A stretch of 24,585 nt of DNA from the NCBI GenBank assembly GCA_045616665.1, contig JAZLHE010000026.1, positions 1-24,585 on the forward strand, written 5' to 3'. The translations under genes and the position numbers were made by a program. The notes under the pieces were generated by a model. It searched no databases, was not told the DNA's origin, and saw only the letters and a program-made list of their open reading frames with translations. Origin of the DNA: RUG11690 sp045616665. GTDB taxonomy: Bacteria; Bacteroidota; Bacteroidia; Bacteroidales; WCHB1-69. Within the stretch, counting starts at the first letter, position 1. Every line of letters starts with the position of its first letter. Positions 15,781-22,942 of this stretch are shown here, piece after piece.

Positions 15781-17310
15781 TTATATTCTTTCTAATGCTT
15801 TGCCAAAAAAACGTGGTATGTCGCTGGCAATGAGGCAAGAGGGATGTCCCAGCTGATCCACGGCGGCATCTCCCGCGGCTCCGTGCAAATAAACCCCGAT
15901 AAGTGCAGCGGCGGTAGGTGTGTATCCTTGCGCCATTAAGGCCAAAAGCAACCCCGTGAGCGTGTCTCCGCTTCCTGCGGTGGCCATTCCTGGATTTCCC
16001 GTAGTGTTGAAAAATATTTTTCCATCAGGTAAGGCAATGGCCGTATGTGCTCCTTTTAAAATGACGATGACACCCTGTTTTTGCGCAAGTTTACGCAATT
16101 TGTCTATACGGTCAAAGTCGTTGGCACACGGACCAACCAGACGTTCAAATTCTTTGAAATGCGGTGTTAATATCGATTGCTCAGGCAAAAATCCGAGCCA
16201 GGTTCGTTGCGTGGCTAAAATGTTTAGTGCGTCGGCATCTAAAATGAGTGGCGACTGAACTTCGTCTAAAATCATCTTCAGCCCTTGGGCAGCGGTGTGG
16301 GAAGTGCCTAAGCCGCAGCCAATGGCAATGGCGTTGATGGAGGGATATTTTTCCAAGTCTATTCTGCTGAAACACTGCTCGTTGCGATCTCTGCTTAAGA
16401 TGGCTTCGGGAATACTTGCCGGTAACAGGTCGCAAACCTTGGAAACACTGTGGACCGTCACTTTTCCAATGCCGCCTCGCAAGGCAGCGGTGGCGGCCAA
16501 GATGGCGGCACCAGGCATATCGGCACTGCCGGCAATGAGCAGCCCGTGGCCCATTTGACCTTTATGGGCAAATTTTTGCGGCGAATGCAACAAATGTCGA
16601 ATAGTCTTTGCTTCAATGAGTTGCATCGAGACGGAGGTGTCGGGTAAACGTAAACCGATGTCGAGAATGCTGACTTCCCCGCAACGACAGTGATTTTCCG
16701 GTAACAGATATGCCATTTTGGGAAACTGAAACGTATAGGTCTCATCGGCTGAAATGCTGAGGTCTTTGGCATCGGTAGGACCATCTATGCGCATTCCGGA
16801 AGGAACGTCAACGGCAACGGTATAGGCGTGGCTTTGATTTATTGCATCCACGATAGTCGCAAAATATCCTCGAAGCGGTTTGGAAATGCCAATGCCGAAA
16901 ATCGCATCAATGACGAGTGTCTGTGGATGGATACGTACTTGGCTCGCATCCGTACAATGCACGGTGAATTTTTCTCGCTGGTCGGTACGAAGGTCGTACC
17001 AGCGTTGCAAATTGGTGTCAAATTCCGCTGTGGTCTTCGATTCCGGTCCTGTTACCAAAAGCACGCGAACCGGCCATCGTTGTTGTTGCAAAAGGCGTGC
17101 AATGACCAGTCCGTCGCCGCCATTATTGCCCGGACCACAGCAAACGACAATTTCAGCAAATCGGTCCAAAGGCAGGTGATGCATCAAATGTTCGGCAAAA
17201 CGCGTGCCCGCTCGCTCCATCAAATCAATGGATGAAATGGGCTCGTCTGCCATAGTCAATGCTTCGCTGGCACGAATCCCTTTAACGTCAAGGATTTCCG
17301 AATAAATCAT
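15781..17310 (-). CDS. nnr: Bifunctional NAD(P)H-hydrate epimerase / ADP-dependent dehydratase
   Basis: The 509-residue product joins the two enzymes that repair damaged NADH and NADPH hydrates. The N-terminal half (about 1-215, YjeF_N) has VVCCGPGNNGGDGLVIARLL (55-74) and the VIDAIFGIGISKPLRG stretch, and epimerises R- to S-hydrates. The C-terminal half (about 225-509, ribokinase-like) has GHGLLIAGSADMPGAAILA and NPGMATAGSGDTLTG with the catalytic aspartate in GSGD (446-449), and dehydrates S-hydrate using ADP. The fused form and length are usual for bacteria. It is the last gene of a minus-strand run, 18 nt after the DUF4293 gene. Confidence 0.96.
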   Translation of the reverse strand: MIYSEILDVKGIRASEALTMADEPISSIDLMERAGTRFAEHLMHHLPLDRFAEIVVCCGPGNNGGDGLVIARLLQQQRWPVRVLLVTGPESKTTAEFDTNLQRWYDLRTDQREKFTVHCTDASQVRIHPQTLVIDAIFGIGISKPLRGYFATIVDAINQSHAYTVAVDVPSGMRIDGPTDAKDLSISADETYTFQFPKMAYLLPENHCRCGEVSILDIGLRLPDTSVSMQLIEAKTIRHLLHSPQKFAHKGQMGHGLLIAGSADMPGAAILAATAALRGGIGKVTVHSVSKVCDLLPASIPEAILSRDRNEQCFSRIDLEKYPSINAIAIGCGLGTSHTAAQGLKMILDEVQSPLILDADALNILATQRTWLGFLPEQSILTPHFKEFERLVGPCANDFDRIDKLRKLAQKQGVIVILKGAHTAIALPDGKIFFNTTGNPGMATAGSGDTLTGLLLALMAQGYTPTAAALIGVYLHGAAGDAAVDQLGHPSCLIASDIPRFFGKALERI

Positions 17311-17328
17311 AGCGACAATGCTATATTA

Positions 17329-17799
17329 TTATCTCAATCTGTCGGCAGCTCTAACTTTCTTTTCGTCGTTTCTGATGGCACGGTTGGCTAAAAACATACA
17401 CACAGGAGGAAGTACGAAAATCATAATCCAATAATTGAATTGAAAATAATCGTCTCCTTGCATAATGCCTTTTTTCTCGAAAAGATAATCGGGGAAAAGC
17501 CAAATCATCATCATAATGCCAATCAGGAAAACAAGCATATTCAGCGATACCAAACGGCTCTGTTTCATTCTGTCTTTAAATTTGAAAATAGAATAAAACG
17601 TGATGCCGGCAGATAAAATCAATACTAAGCCAATATATAAGGTACTCATAACTGCGTTGCCATTGGGAAGATGAACGTTGAAACAGGTGAAAGTGTATTG
17701 TGCTTCAGCCGTATAAATAGTTCCAATGGGAATGAAAAGCAAAACAATAGTGACGATGGCAGCAATCAATAAATAGACGGATTGAATTCTTTGAATCAT
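17329..17799 (-). CDS. DUF4293 family four-helix membrane protein
   Basis: The 156-residue product has four hydrophobic helices (about residues 8-28, 50-70, 84-104 and 122-142) and a short positively charged tail. The opening MIQRIQSVYLL and the DYLFEKKG and FNYW features are characteristic of the Bacteroidota-specific DUF4293 family. Its function is unknown. It lies between the dpp3-like gene (35 nt upstream) and nnr (18 nt downstream), so it should be cotranscribed with them. Confidence 0.85.
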   Translation of the reverse strand: MIQRIQSVYLLIAAIVTIVLLFIPIGTIYTAEAQYTFTCFNVHLPNGNAVMSTLYIGLVLILSAGITFYSIFKFKDRMKQSRLVSLNMLVFLIGIMMMIWLFPDYLFEKKGIMQGDDYFQFNYWIMIFVLPPVCMFLANRAIRNDEKKVRAADRLR

Positions 17800-17834
17800 A
17801 ATTTTGGTTTTTATAAATTGTTAAATGAATGATT

Positions 17835-19892
17835 TTACTTGGAAAGATAATTGTATTTAGTGTCGTAGTCCAACATCTGTTCAACAAAAGATGAAGGATA
17901 AACTAACTTGATATCGACAATCTTGCCGCTCTCTTCCCGAATGTCAAAAGTGGGATTGACAAAGCCTCCGTAAGGGGCAATGTTCAATTGGGCGTAGCGG
18001 TCTTTGACTTCTTTATGCAAAGCCGGATCGATTTGAATTCCGTAGGCCTCCACGATTTTCTTCGCCTGGGCATAATTTCCCGTTGACTTGATGTCTTGGA
18101 TTTCGCTTAGCAATTCTCCGAACAGCAGTCGTAACTTCTCGTAATCATTGACTTTGACGAAGGTCTTGCCGTTGCGTTGAACTAATTCGATGACTTTGTC
18201 CTGCTGTCCTTTTTCGTGGCACCAGCGGGCAATGATGGCACGGTTGCGCATGTGGGCTTCGGTGATGGTGTTGCCCAACTCGATGCGGTTGAGTTGCAGC
18301 ATTAATCCGTTGAGAATATACTTGTAGTAGCAGGCTTTATACGCTTCTTTGTCGGGTAGCAGTCCCAGTTTTATCATTTGAGGATCTCCTATATAATACA
18401 AAGAGAAAAGGTCGGCACGGGTTTCCTCAATGACGGAATGGTAATTCTTAAGGGCCGCGTCACTAACGCCGGGAAGCATCTGACCAGAACCGTGGCCCAG
18501 ACATTCGTGTAGGTCAACTTGCAGATTGTCAGATGCATATCCGTATTTTTTGGATAATTCCATTTCTTGGTCCGAATAATAAAATTCCTGTCCCAAGCCG
18601 CTTTCCTGACGGGCCTGGTCGTAGGCGTACATCAGATTTTCGATGGTGACGGATTTGGAACCGTGTTCCTTGCGAATCCAGTTGGCATTGGGCAGATTGA
18701 TGCCGATAGGAGGAGCAGGGTAGCTGTCGCCGCCTAACTGGGCAACGGTAATCACCTTGGCCATCACGCCCTTGACTGACTTTTTCTTGAAACGAGGGTC
18801 AATGGGCGAGTGGTCTTCAAACCATTGGGCATTGTCGCTGATGATTTCCGTACGCTTGTTGTTTTTGAGGTTTTTGTAGTCCACAATGCCTTCCCACGCT
18901 CCTTTTTGTCCGAGCGGGTCATTATAGACTTCGATGAAGCCGTTGACGTAATCCACGTTGGAAACGGTATCGGTAACCCAAAGCACGTTGTAGTCGTCCC
19001 ACGTCTTGAGGTCGCCGCCGCGGTAAAATTCGATGAGTTTCAAAATATGCTGTTTTTGATGCTCGTTTTCGGCCACGTTGGCGGCTTTTTCCAGCCAATA
19101 GATGATTTTGCTGATAGCCTTGCCGTATAATCCGTCAGCTTTATATACATCTTCACATACTTTGCCATCTGCTCCTTTGACCACTTTTGAATTAAGTCCG
19201 AAGGAAACGGGCTGTTCAGGATTGGCTTGCGGATAGGTGGCTTCCAGCTGATGGTAGTAGGCCTCAACTTCTTTTTGCGTCACGCCACTGTAAAAGTTTA
19301 CGGCAGAGTTGGTTACGAGATCCACATCGCTGTTTTGACAAATCTTGTTGGGATATCTTTCGAGATTGAAGATGATATCGGTAATTTCGGCCTTGAAATC
19401 TTCCACCGATTCCCCGTCTCGCAAAGGAAACTCTTTCGGATCGGCCTGATTTAGCAAGGTCTGAAAGTATTCCGTCGTGATTTCCGGAAAGAATTTGTCG
19501 TTGGCATAATGATGGTGAATGCCGTTGGAAAACCAGAAACGCTTGGCATAAACCATAAACTTTTGCCAGTCTTCGCTGTTCTCGTCCCCGTTGAAATGCG
19601 TGATGATATTGTCAAGTGTGCTTTTAACCAGTAGGTTGGCCTCGCAATTTTGGTCAAAGAGAATGTCGCGACCGCAGCAGGCGGCTTCGCTGAGATAATA
19701 CACCAATTCTTTTTGTTGTAATGATAAACTGTCCCAGTCGTCAACGCGATAACGCATAATTTCAATGTCGGCGAAGCGGTCAAGCACAAATTCGAAAGGT
19801 TCTTCCTCGGAAACCGTTTCTTTGTTGACGTTGTTGTGACAAGCGGTTAAAAGACTTGCGGCAATCATAATTAAAAGGATTTTATTCTTCAT
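17835..19892 (-). CDS. Dipeptidyl peptidase III (M49), predicted lipoprotein
   Basis: The 685-residue product is an M49 zinc metallopeptidase that removes dipeptides from the N-terminus of short peptides. The zinc motif is HECLGH (462-467), with the second motif EETRAD (489-494). The third zinc ligand would be E490, 28 residues after H462, the spacing I recall for the characterised Bacteroides thetaiotaomicron enzyme; the human enzyme has a longer insert. The N-terminus MKNKILLIMIAASLLTAC is a lipoprotein signal with C18 acylated, so the enzyme should be anchored in the envelope, whereas animal and yeast DPP III are cytosolic. It leads the operon with DUF4293 and nnr. Confidence 0.92.
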   Translation of the reverse strand: MKNKILLIMIAASLLTACHNNVNKETVSEEEPFEFVLDRFADIEIMRYRVDDWDSLSLQQKELVYYLSEAACCGRDILFDQNCEANLLVKSTLDNIITHFNGDENSEDWQKFMVYAKRFWFSNGIHHHYANDKFFPEITTEYFQTLLNQADPKEFPLRDGESVEDFKAEITDIIFNLERYPNKICQNSDVDLVTNSAVNFYSGVTQKEVEAYYHQLEATYPQANPEQPVSFGLNSKVVKGADGKVCEDVYKADGLYGKAISKIIYWLEKAANVAENEHQKQHILKLIEFYRGGDLKTWDDYNVLWVTDTVSNVDYVNGFIEVYNDPLGQKGAWEGIVDYKNLKNNKRTEIISDNAQWFEDHSPIDPRFKKKSVKGVMAKVITVAQLGGDSYPAPPIGINLPNANWIRKEHGSKSVTIENLMYAYDQARQESGLGQEFYYSDQEMELSKKYGYASDNLQVDLHECLGHGSGQMLPGVSDAALKNYHSVIEETRADLFSLYYIGDPQMIKLGLLPDKEAYKACYYKYILNGLMLQLNRIELGNTITEAHMRNRAIIARWCHEKGQQDKVIELVQRNGKTFVKVNDYEKLRLLFGELLSEIQDIKSTGNYAQAKKIVEAYGIQIDPALHKEVKDRYAQLNIAPYGGFVNPTFDIREESGKIVDIKLVYPSSFVEQMLDYDTKYNYLSK

Positions 19893-19913
19893 AGTCTTGT
19901 TTTAAAAAGTGGG

Positions 19914-19921
19914 CAAAGATA
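19914..19921 (-). promoter_or_regulatory. -7 box for the DPP III operon
   Basis: On the minus strand this reads TATCTTTG, 21 nt before the ATG at 19892. The -33 region is AT-rich with no clear TTTG. Confidence 0.5.
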
Positions 19922-19950
19922 CTATTTTTTTTCGGAATATTTTTACATAA

Positions 19951-20004
19951 TATTTTTGAGGGCGGCCCGGCTCCTGACGTCGCCGTCGCTCCGTGCCCGC
20001 TTCC
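19951..20004 (-). repeat. GC-rich 54-bp dispersed module, copy 3 (inverted)
   Basis: Read on the minus strand it contains GCGACGGCGACGTCAGGAGC, then GCCGCCC and an A-rich end, closely matching copy 2 at 8571-8624 and more weakly copy 1. A short AAAGAAATTAACG run lies just outside it. This is within the 329-bp spacer 19893-20221. Confidence 0.65.
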
Positions 20005-20056
20005 ATCGCTGCCGCGCAGAAAAATAAAGAAATTAACGAAGTCGTCAATATTTTTC

Positions 20057-20140
20057 GGGATTATTCCCTTTCGTCTTGTAAAGCGATTCCTACGTAAGGA
20101 AGGTACATCGAAATCCCAACAAGATTATACGGTATAATTC
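20057..20140 (+). repeat. 84-bp element with terminal inverted repeats, copy C
   Basis: It aligns without gaps to copy A (7281-7364), with ends GGGATTATTCCC and GGTATAATTC that are partly complementary. The conserved parts are the CGTxTTGxAAAG stretch near the left and CAACAAGATTA near the right. The centre TTCCTACGTAAGGAA is a near-palindrome. It lies upstream of the WYL gene. Confidence 0.65.
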
Positions 20141-20181
20141 AGAAAAATATAGGTGTGCCCTAAAAATTCACACCTTTTTGT

Positions 20182-20189
20182 TATTTTTG
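20182..20189 (+). promoter_or_regulatory. -7 box for the WYL regulator; decides the start
   Basis: TATTTTTG matches TAnnTTTG and lies 33 nt before the ATG at 20222. The longer open frame beginning with GTG at 20153 would start upstream of this box, so the ATG is preferred. Confidence 0.45.
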
Positions 20190-20221
20190 CAAACGTAAAT
20201 AATTTGATAAAAAGTAAGCGT

Positions 20222-21163
20222 ATGGCACTGAATCAGACAAACAAACTGGTGTGGGTGGTTGAAACCATCCGCAAGGCCGGCAAAATCAGTTTTGAGGAAC
20301 TCAATCGAAAATGGATGGATAATGAGGACCTTAGTGGTGGTGAGGAGTTGCTGAAACGGACCTTTCATAAGTGGAAATGGAGCATTTTCGACACCTTTGG
20401 CGTTATCGTTGAATGCGAGAAGAATGCGCCTTATCGTTATTATATAGAGAATGAGGATGAATTGAAGCAGGGAAGTATAGAAAACTGGCTTCTGAGTACC
20501 TATTCTGTTGCCAATTCGCTTGTCGAGAGCAAATCCATCAAGGAGCGAATTCTGATTGAGGATGTTCCAAGTGGTCGGGAGTATCTGGAACCCATTATTG
20601 ACGCGATGAAAAAGAATCGCTTTATCCATATTATGTATTACAATTATTGGAGGGAAGACATTCGACCGCATTATATTATGCCGTTGTGCGTGAAGCTTTT
20701 CCGTCAGCGGTGGTATTTGGTGGGGCGTTCGTGGCCTTTGGGAGAGGACCTGCTTTTTTGTCTTGACCGTATTCGGGACTTTCGTTTGTCAAGCCACGGC
20801 TTTGATTATCCGGAGGATTTTGATTCCAAGGAATACTTTGAGGGTTGTTTTGGGGTCATTGTGGATAGACATTGCGAAGTGGAGGATGTTTTGCTTAAGG
20901 TAAATGCTGGCCAAGCCAACTATTTGAGGGATTTGCCATTACATTCCTCGCAGGAAGAAGTCGTGCGTAATGGAGAGTATAGTATCTTTAAACTAAAGGT
21001 GCGGCCGACATACGATTTCTTGCAGGAATTGCTTTGGAACCGAGAGGAATTGGAAGTGCTGGAACCGTTTTGGCTGCGTAAGGAGGTGAAGGAACTAATC
21101 GGAAGAATGTTGAAAAATTATCGGGGAAACAAAGTGGGGAAAATTAAGAAATTAAGAGATTAA
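20222..21163 (+). CDS. WYL-domain transcriptional regulator
   Basis: The 313-residue product has an N-terminal winged-helix-like region (about 1-75) and a WYL domain (about 125-200) containing IHIMYYNYWRE (135-145), RPHYIMP (148-154) and RWYLVG (163-168), followed by the C-terminal WCX-type extension (about 220-300). WYL proteins bind nucleic acid ligands or nucleotides and often regulate defence genes. The N-terminal region is diverged from the classic HTH, so DNA binding is inferred. The last residues KIKKLRD and the stop codon are encoded by an intergenic AAGAAATT octamer run, so the C-terminus appears to have been extended or cut into the repeat. It lies upstream of the restriction-modification genes, in the same direction but 680 bp away. 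Confidence 0.82.
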   Translation: MALNQTNKLVWVVETIRKAGKISFEELNRKWMDNEDLSGGEELLKRTFHKWKWSIFDTFGVIVECEKNAPYRYYIENEDELKQGSIENWLLSTYSVANSLVESKSIKERILIEDVPSGREYLEPIIDAMKKNRFIHIMYYNYWREDIRPHYIMPLCVKLFRQRWYLVGRSWPLGEDLLFCLDRIRDFRLSSHGFDYPEDFDSKEYFEGCFGVIVDRHCEVEDVLLKVNAGQANYLRDLPLHSSQEEVVRNGEYSIFKLKVRPTYDFLQELLWNREELEVLEPFWLRKEVKELIGRMLKNYRGNKVGKIKKLRD

Positions 21164-21185
21164 TAGATTAATAAATTGAGTGATT
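21146..21185. repeat. Five-unit degenerate octamer run
   Basis: Units AAGAAATT, AAGAGATT, AATAGATT, AATAAATT and GAGTGATT follow each other without gaps. The run starts inside the WYL coding sequence and supplies its stop codon (21161-21163). The same octamer family occurs at 3163-3178 and 15603-15626. Confidence 0.75.
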
Positions 21186-21274
21186 AGGATTTCGAAATTG
21201 GCACGGAAAAGAATATTAGTGTCATAAACAGAAAAAGTGTTTTACAAGACTATATTGGATCATTCCGTAAAAAT

Positions 21275-21700
21275 TTAGAAGATGACAGCCTGTGCCCGTA
21301 AAAGGCATAGGTGCGGTTTGTTTTTGCAGGGCAAAAGCTCCATCAACGTCCAAGGTTGTTGCCGTGAATGATTTTGTTTTCCGTAGAGACGTTGCGCGCT
21401 GTATTTTCTGTCCTTTATGGTAATGAAGGGTGCTGTCGCAATCACGATTTCTGCGACGGGATTTAACCACCCCAGCCTGCGCAACAGGTTGCAGTCCTCG
21501 ATGCACTCCCCGCCGCAGAGGTAGGTTGACATGAGGTTCTCCACAATGTAGGAGTAGGTGTACTTCGTGTTTATCCCCTTGTTTCCCAGCGTGTTGTCTA
21601 TGAGGTTGGAGTGTCGCGCCTTGCGGAATGCGTCTATTGTTGAAAAAATTCCGCCGAAAGTTCCGGTTTTTCCGAAATTAAGTTGTATTTTTGCCGCCAC
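21275..21700 (-). pseudogene. IS1380-family transposase remnant
   Basis: From a GTG at 21700 the minus strand encodes about 70 residues resembling the N-terminus of IS1380-type transposases: AAKIQLNFGK, TFGGIFSTID, LIDNTLGNKG, YSYIVENLMSTYLCGGECIED. After that the reading continues without a stop to 21275, but the sequence no longer looks like a transposase: the catalytic region and C-terminus are missing. Intact IS1380 transposases have more than 400 residues. I therefore read this as a 5' fragment fused to unrelated or heavily deleted sequence. An upstream ATG at 21757 is open but lies outside the homologous part. It is the main content of the 683-bp spacer 21164-21846. Confidence 0.65.
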
Positions 21701-21702
21701 AT

Positions 21703-21738
21703 CACCCGTTTTTAGGTTTCGCAGCACAAAAACAGGTG
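21703..21738. repeat. Imperfect inverted repeat at the 5' edge of the IS remnant
   Basis: CACCCGTTTTT (21703-21713) and AAAAACAGGTG (21728-21738) are complementary at 10 of 11 positions around a 14-nt loop. It lies just before the transposase start, where the IS end would be expected. It may be part of the IS end or a transcription terminator. Confidence 0.4.
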
Positions 21739-21846
21739 AAATTATCGAGAAATGCAAGTCGATGCTAAGTTGTTTGTTAACAACGGTTTGTCATTTTTCA
21801 ACAGTCAAAATTCAAGAATAATCTGCGGAAATAAGGATTAATAGAT

Positions 21847-22938
21847 ATGGAACAGTATAAAGACATCATAAACCGAATTTGCAGCACCATTCACACGGGT
21901 CTTGTCGACTTTGATGAGCCACGTGGTGAGGCTTCAATGCCCACCCAGGCATCTTCGGAGTTCATTACGAACAAACAGCAAGGCGATTGGGCAGAAAACA
22001 TCCTTTTCAGAGCAATTAATGACAATTCTGAGAATATCGTTGCCGTAAGGTATGGTAAATCGGATGATCTTGTTGCTGGAGACGCGGGATTTGAGAAGTT
22101 CTTCAATGATTATCAGACAGAACTTGATACCATTGGCAAACGACCAGACATTCTATTGTTCAAAAAAGAGGACTTTGACGAGAATCTTGGTTATGATATA
22201 AGCTCAAGACCAAGTAACGAGATTGGCGATTACGTTGCAAAAGCCATTGCAGGCATTGAGGTTCGCTCAAGTGCATTCCTCATTAACAAATACACAGCAG
22301 AAGCCAACCGAGTTGTTCGCGAGAATACGGAAAGAGCTATCGAATTAAAAAATATCGTATTAAATGAATACGTTGATTTGTTGGAGCAAAAACGTCCTGA
22401 GTTGATAGCAATTCTTCAGCAACTTGACGAAGTTTCTGTCCGCACACTTGATTTTCGGGCTACGACTTGGCGTTCGTCACAGCGCCTGCAAGAACTTTCT
22501 GCGATGCTTTCAGAGATTAAGAAATGTCTCAAAGCTATTCAAAAACGCAACTCATTGTCTATCACCCCAAAGGTGGAAGACTTGAAGGTGGTTCACAAAT
22601 GGATTCAAACCTACGATGTACCACATTTCTATGTACAGGTGTTCTTCGACAAAGTGTATGGAGTATCGTTCCAGCATATTCTTGAACTTGTGTCAAACCC
22701 TGATTTAGAAGACGAAAAATACTTCATCGAACAAGATACAAAGAACCAAAACAAGACAACAATTAAGATACCTTCACAAGATGGAACGTGTCTTGCGGAA
22801 GCTGTAACCGAACCTAATCACCATAGTGTGAGAAAGGAACTGAACAAGGGCAGATTGCTCTTCTATGTGAAATTTGATGGTGGTGAGGCTTGCTTGGATG
22901 CCAACAATTTTGAATCTCTGTTTGGAATAAAGCTCTAA
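21847..22938 (+). CDS. Type II restriction endonuclease, probable AccI family
   Basis: The 363-residue product resembles the AccI endonuclease family, whose founder cuts GT^MKAC. Supporting features are the length, the NKQQGDWAE motif (42-50), and a PD-(D/E)XK-like core with RPDILLF (P100, D101) and GIEVRSSAF (E138, with arginine 140 at the usual lysine position). A helical middle region (about 150-250) and YDVPHFYVQVFFDKVYGVSF (around 257-276) follow. The ATG at 21847 is the first in frame. A methyltransferase gene starts 4 nt after the stop, which strongly supports a restriction role. The codon use is more AT-rich in appearance than in the neighbouring housekeeping genes, suggesting transfer. 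Family assignment is from memory of motifs, so specificity is tentative. Confidence 0.68.
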   Translation: MEQYKDIINRICSTIHTGLVDFDEPRGEASMPTQASSEFITNKQQGDWAENILFRAINDNSENIVAVRYGKSDDLVAGDAGFEKFFNDYQTELDTIGKRPDILLFKKEDFDENLGYDISSRPSNEIGDYVAKAIAGIEVRSSAFLINKYTAEANRVVRENTERAIELKNIVLNEYVDLLEQKRPELIAILQQLDEVSVRTLDFRATTWRSSQRLQELSAMLSEIKKCLKAIQKRNSLSITPKVEDLKVVHKWIQTYDVPHFYVQVFFDKVYGVSFQHILELVSNPDLEDEKYFIEQDTKNQNKTTIKIPSQDGTCLAEAVTEPNHHSVRKELNKGRLLFYVKFDGGEACLDANNFESLFGIKL

Positions 22939-22942
22939 TAGA

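Noticed and set aside
20153..20221. GTG start giving 23 more residues for the WYL protein
   Set aside because: It lies upstream of a good -7 box and the extra residues do not resemble a WYL regulator N-terminus.
21222..21506. A 94-codon minus-strand open frame near the IS remnant
   Set aside because: It overlaps the remnant in another frame and shows no recognisable motif; probably chance openness in decayed sequence.
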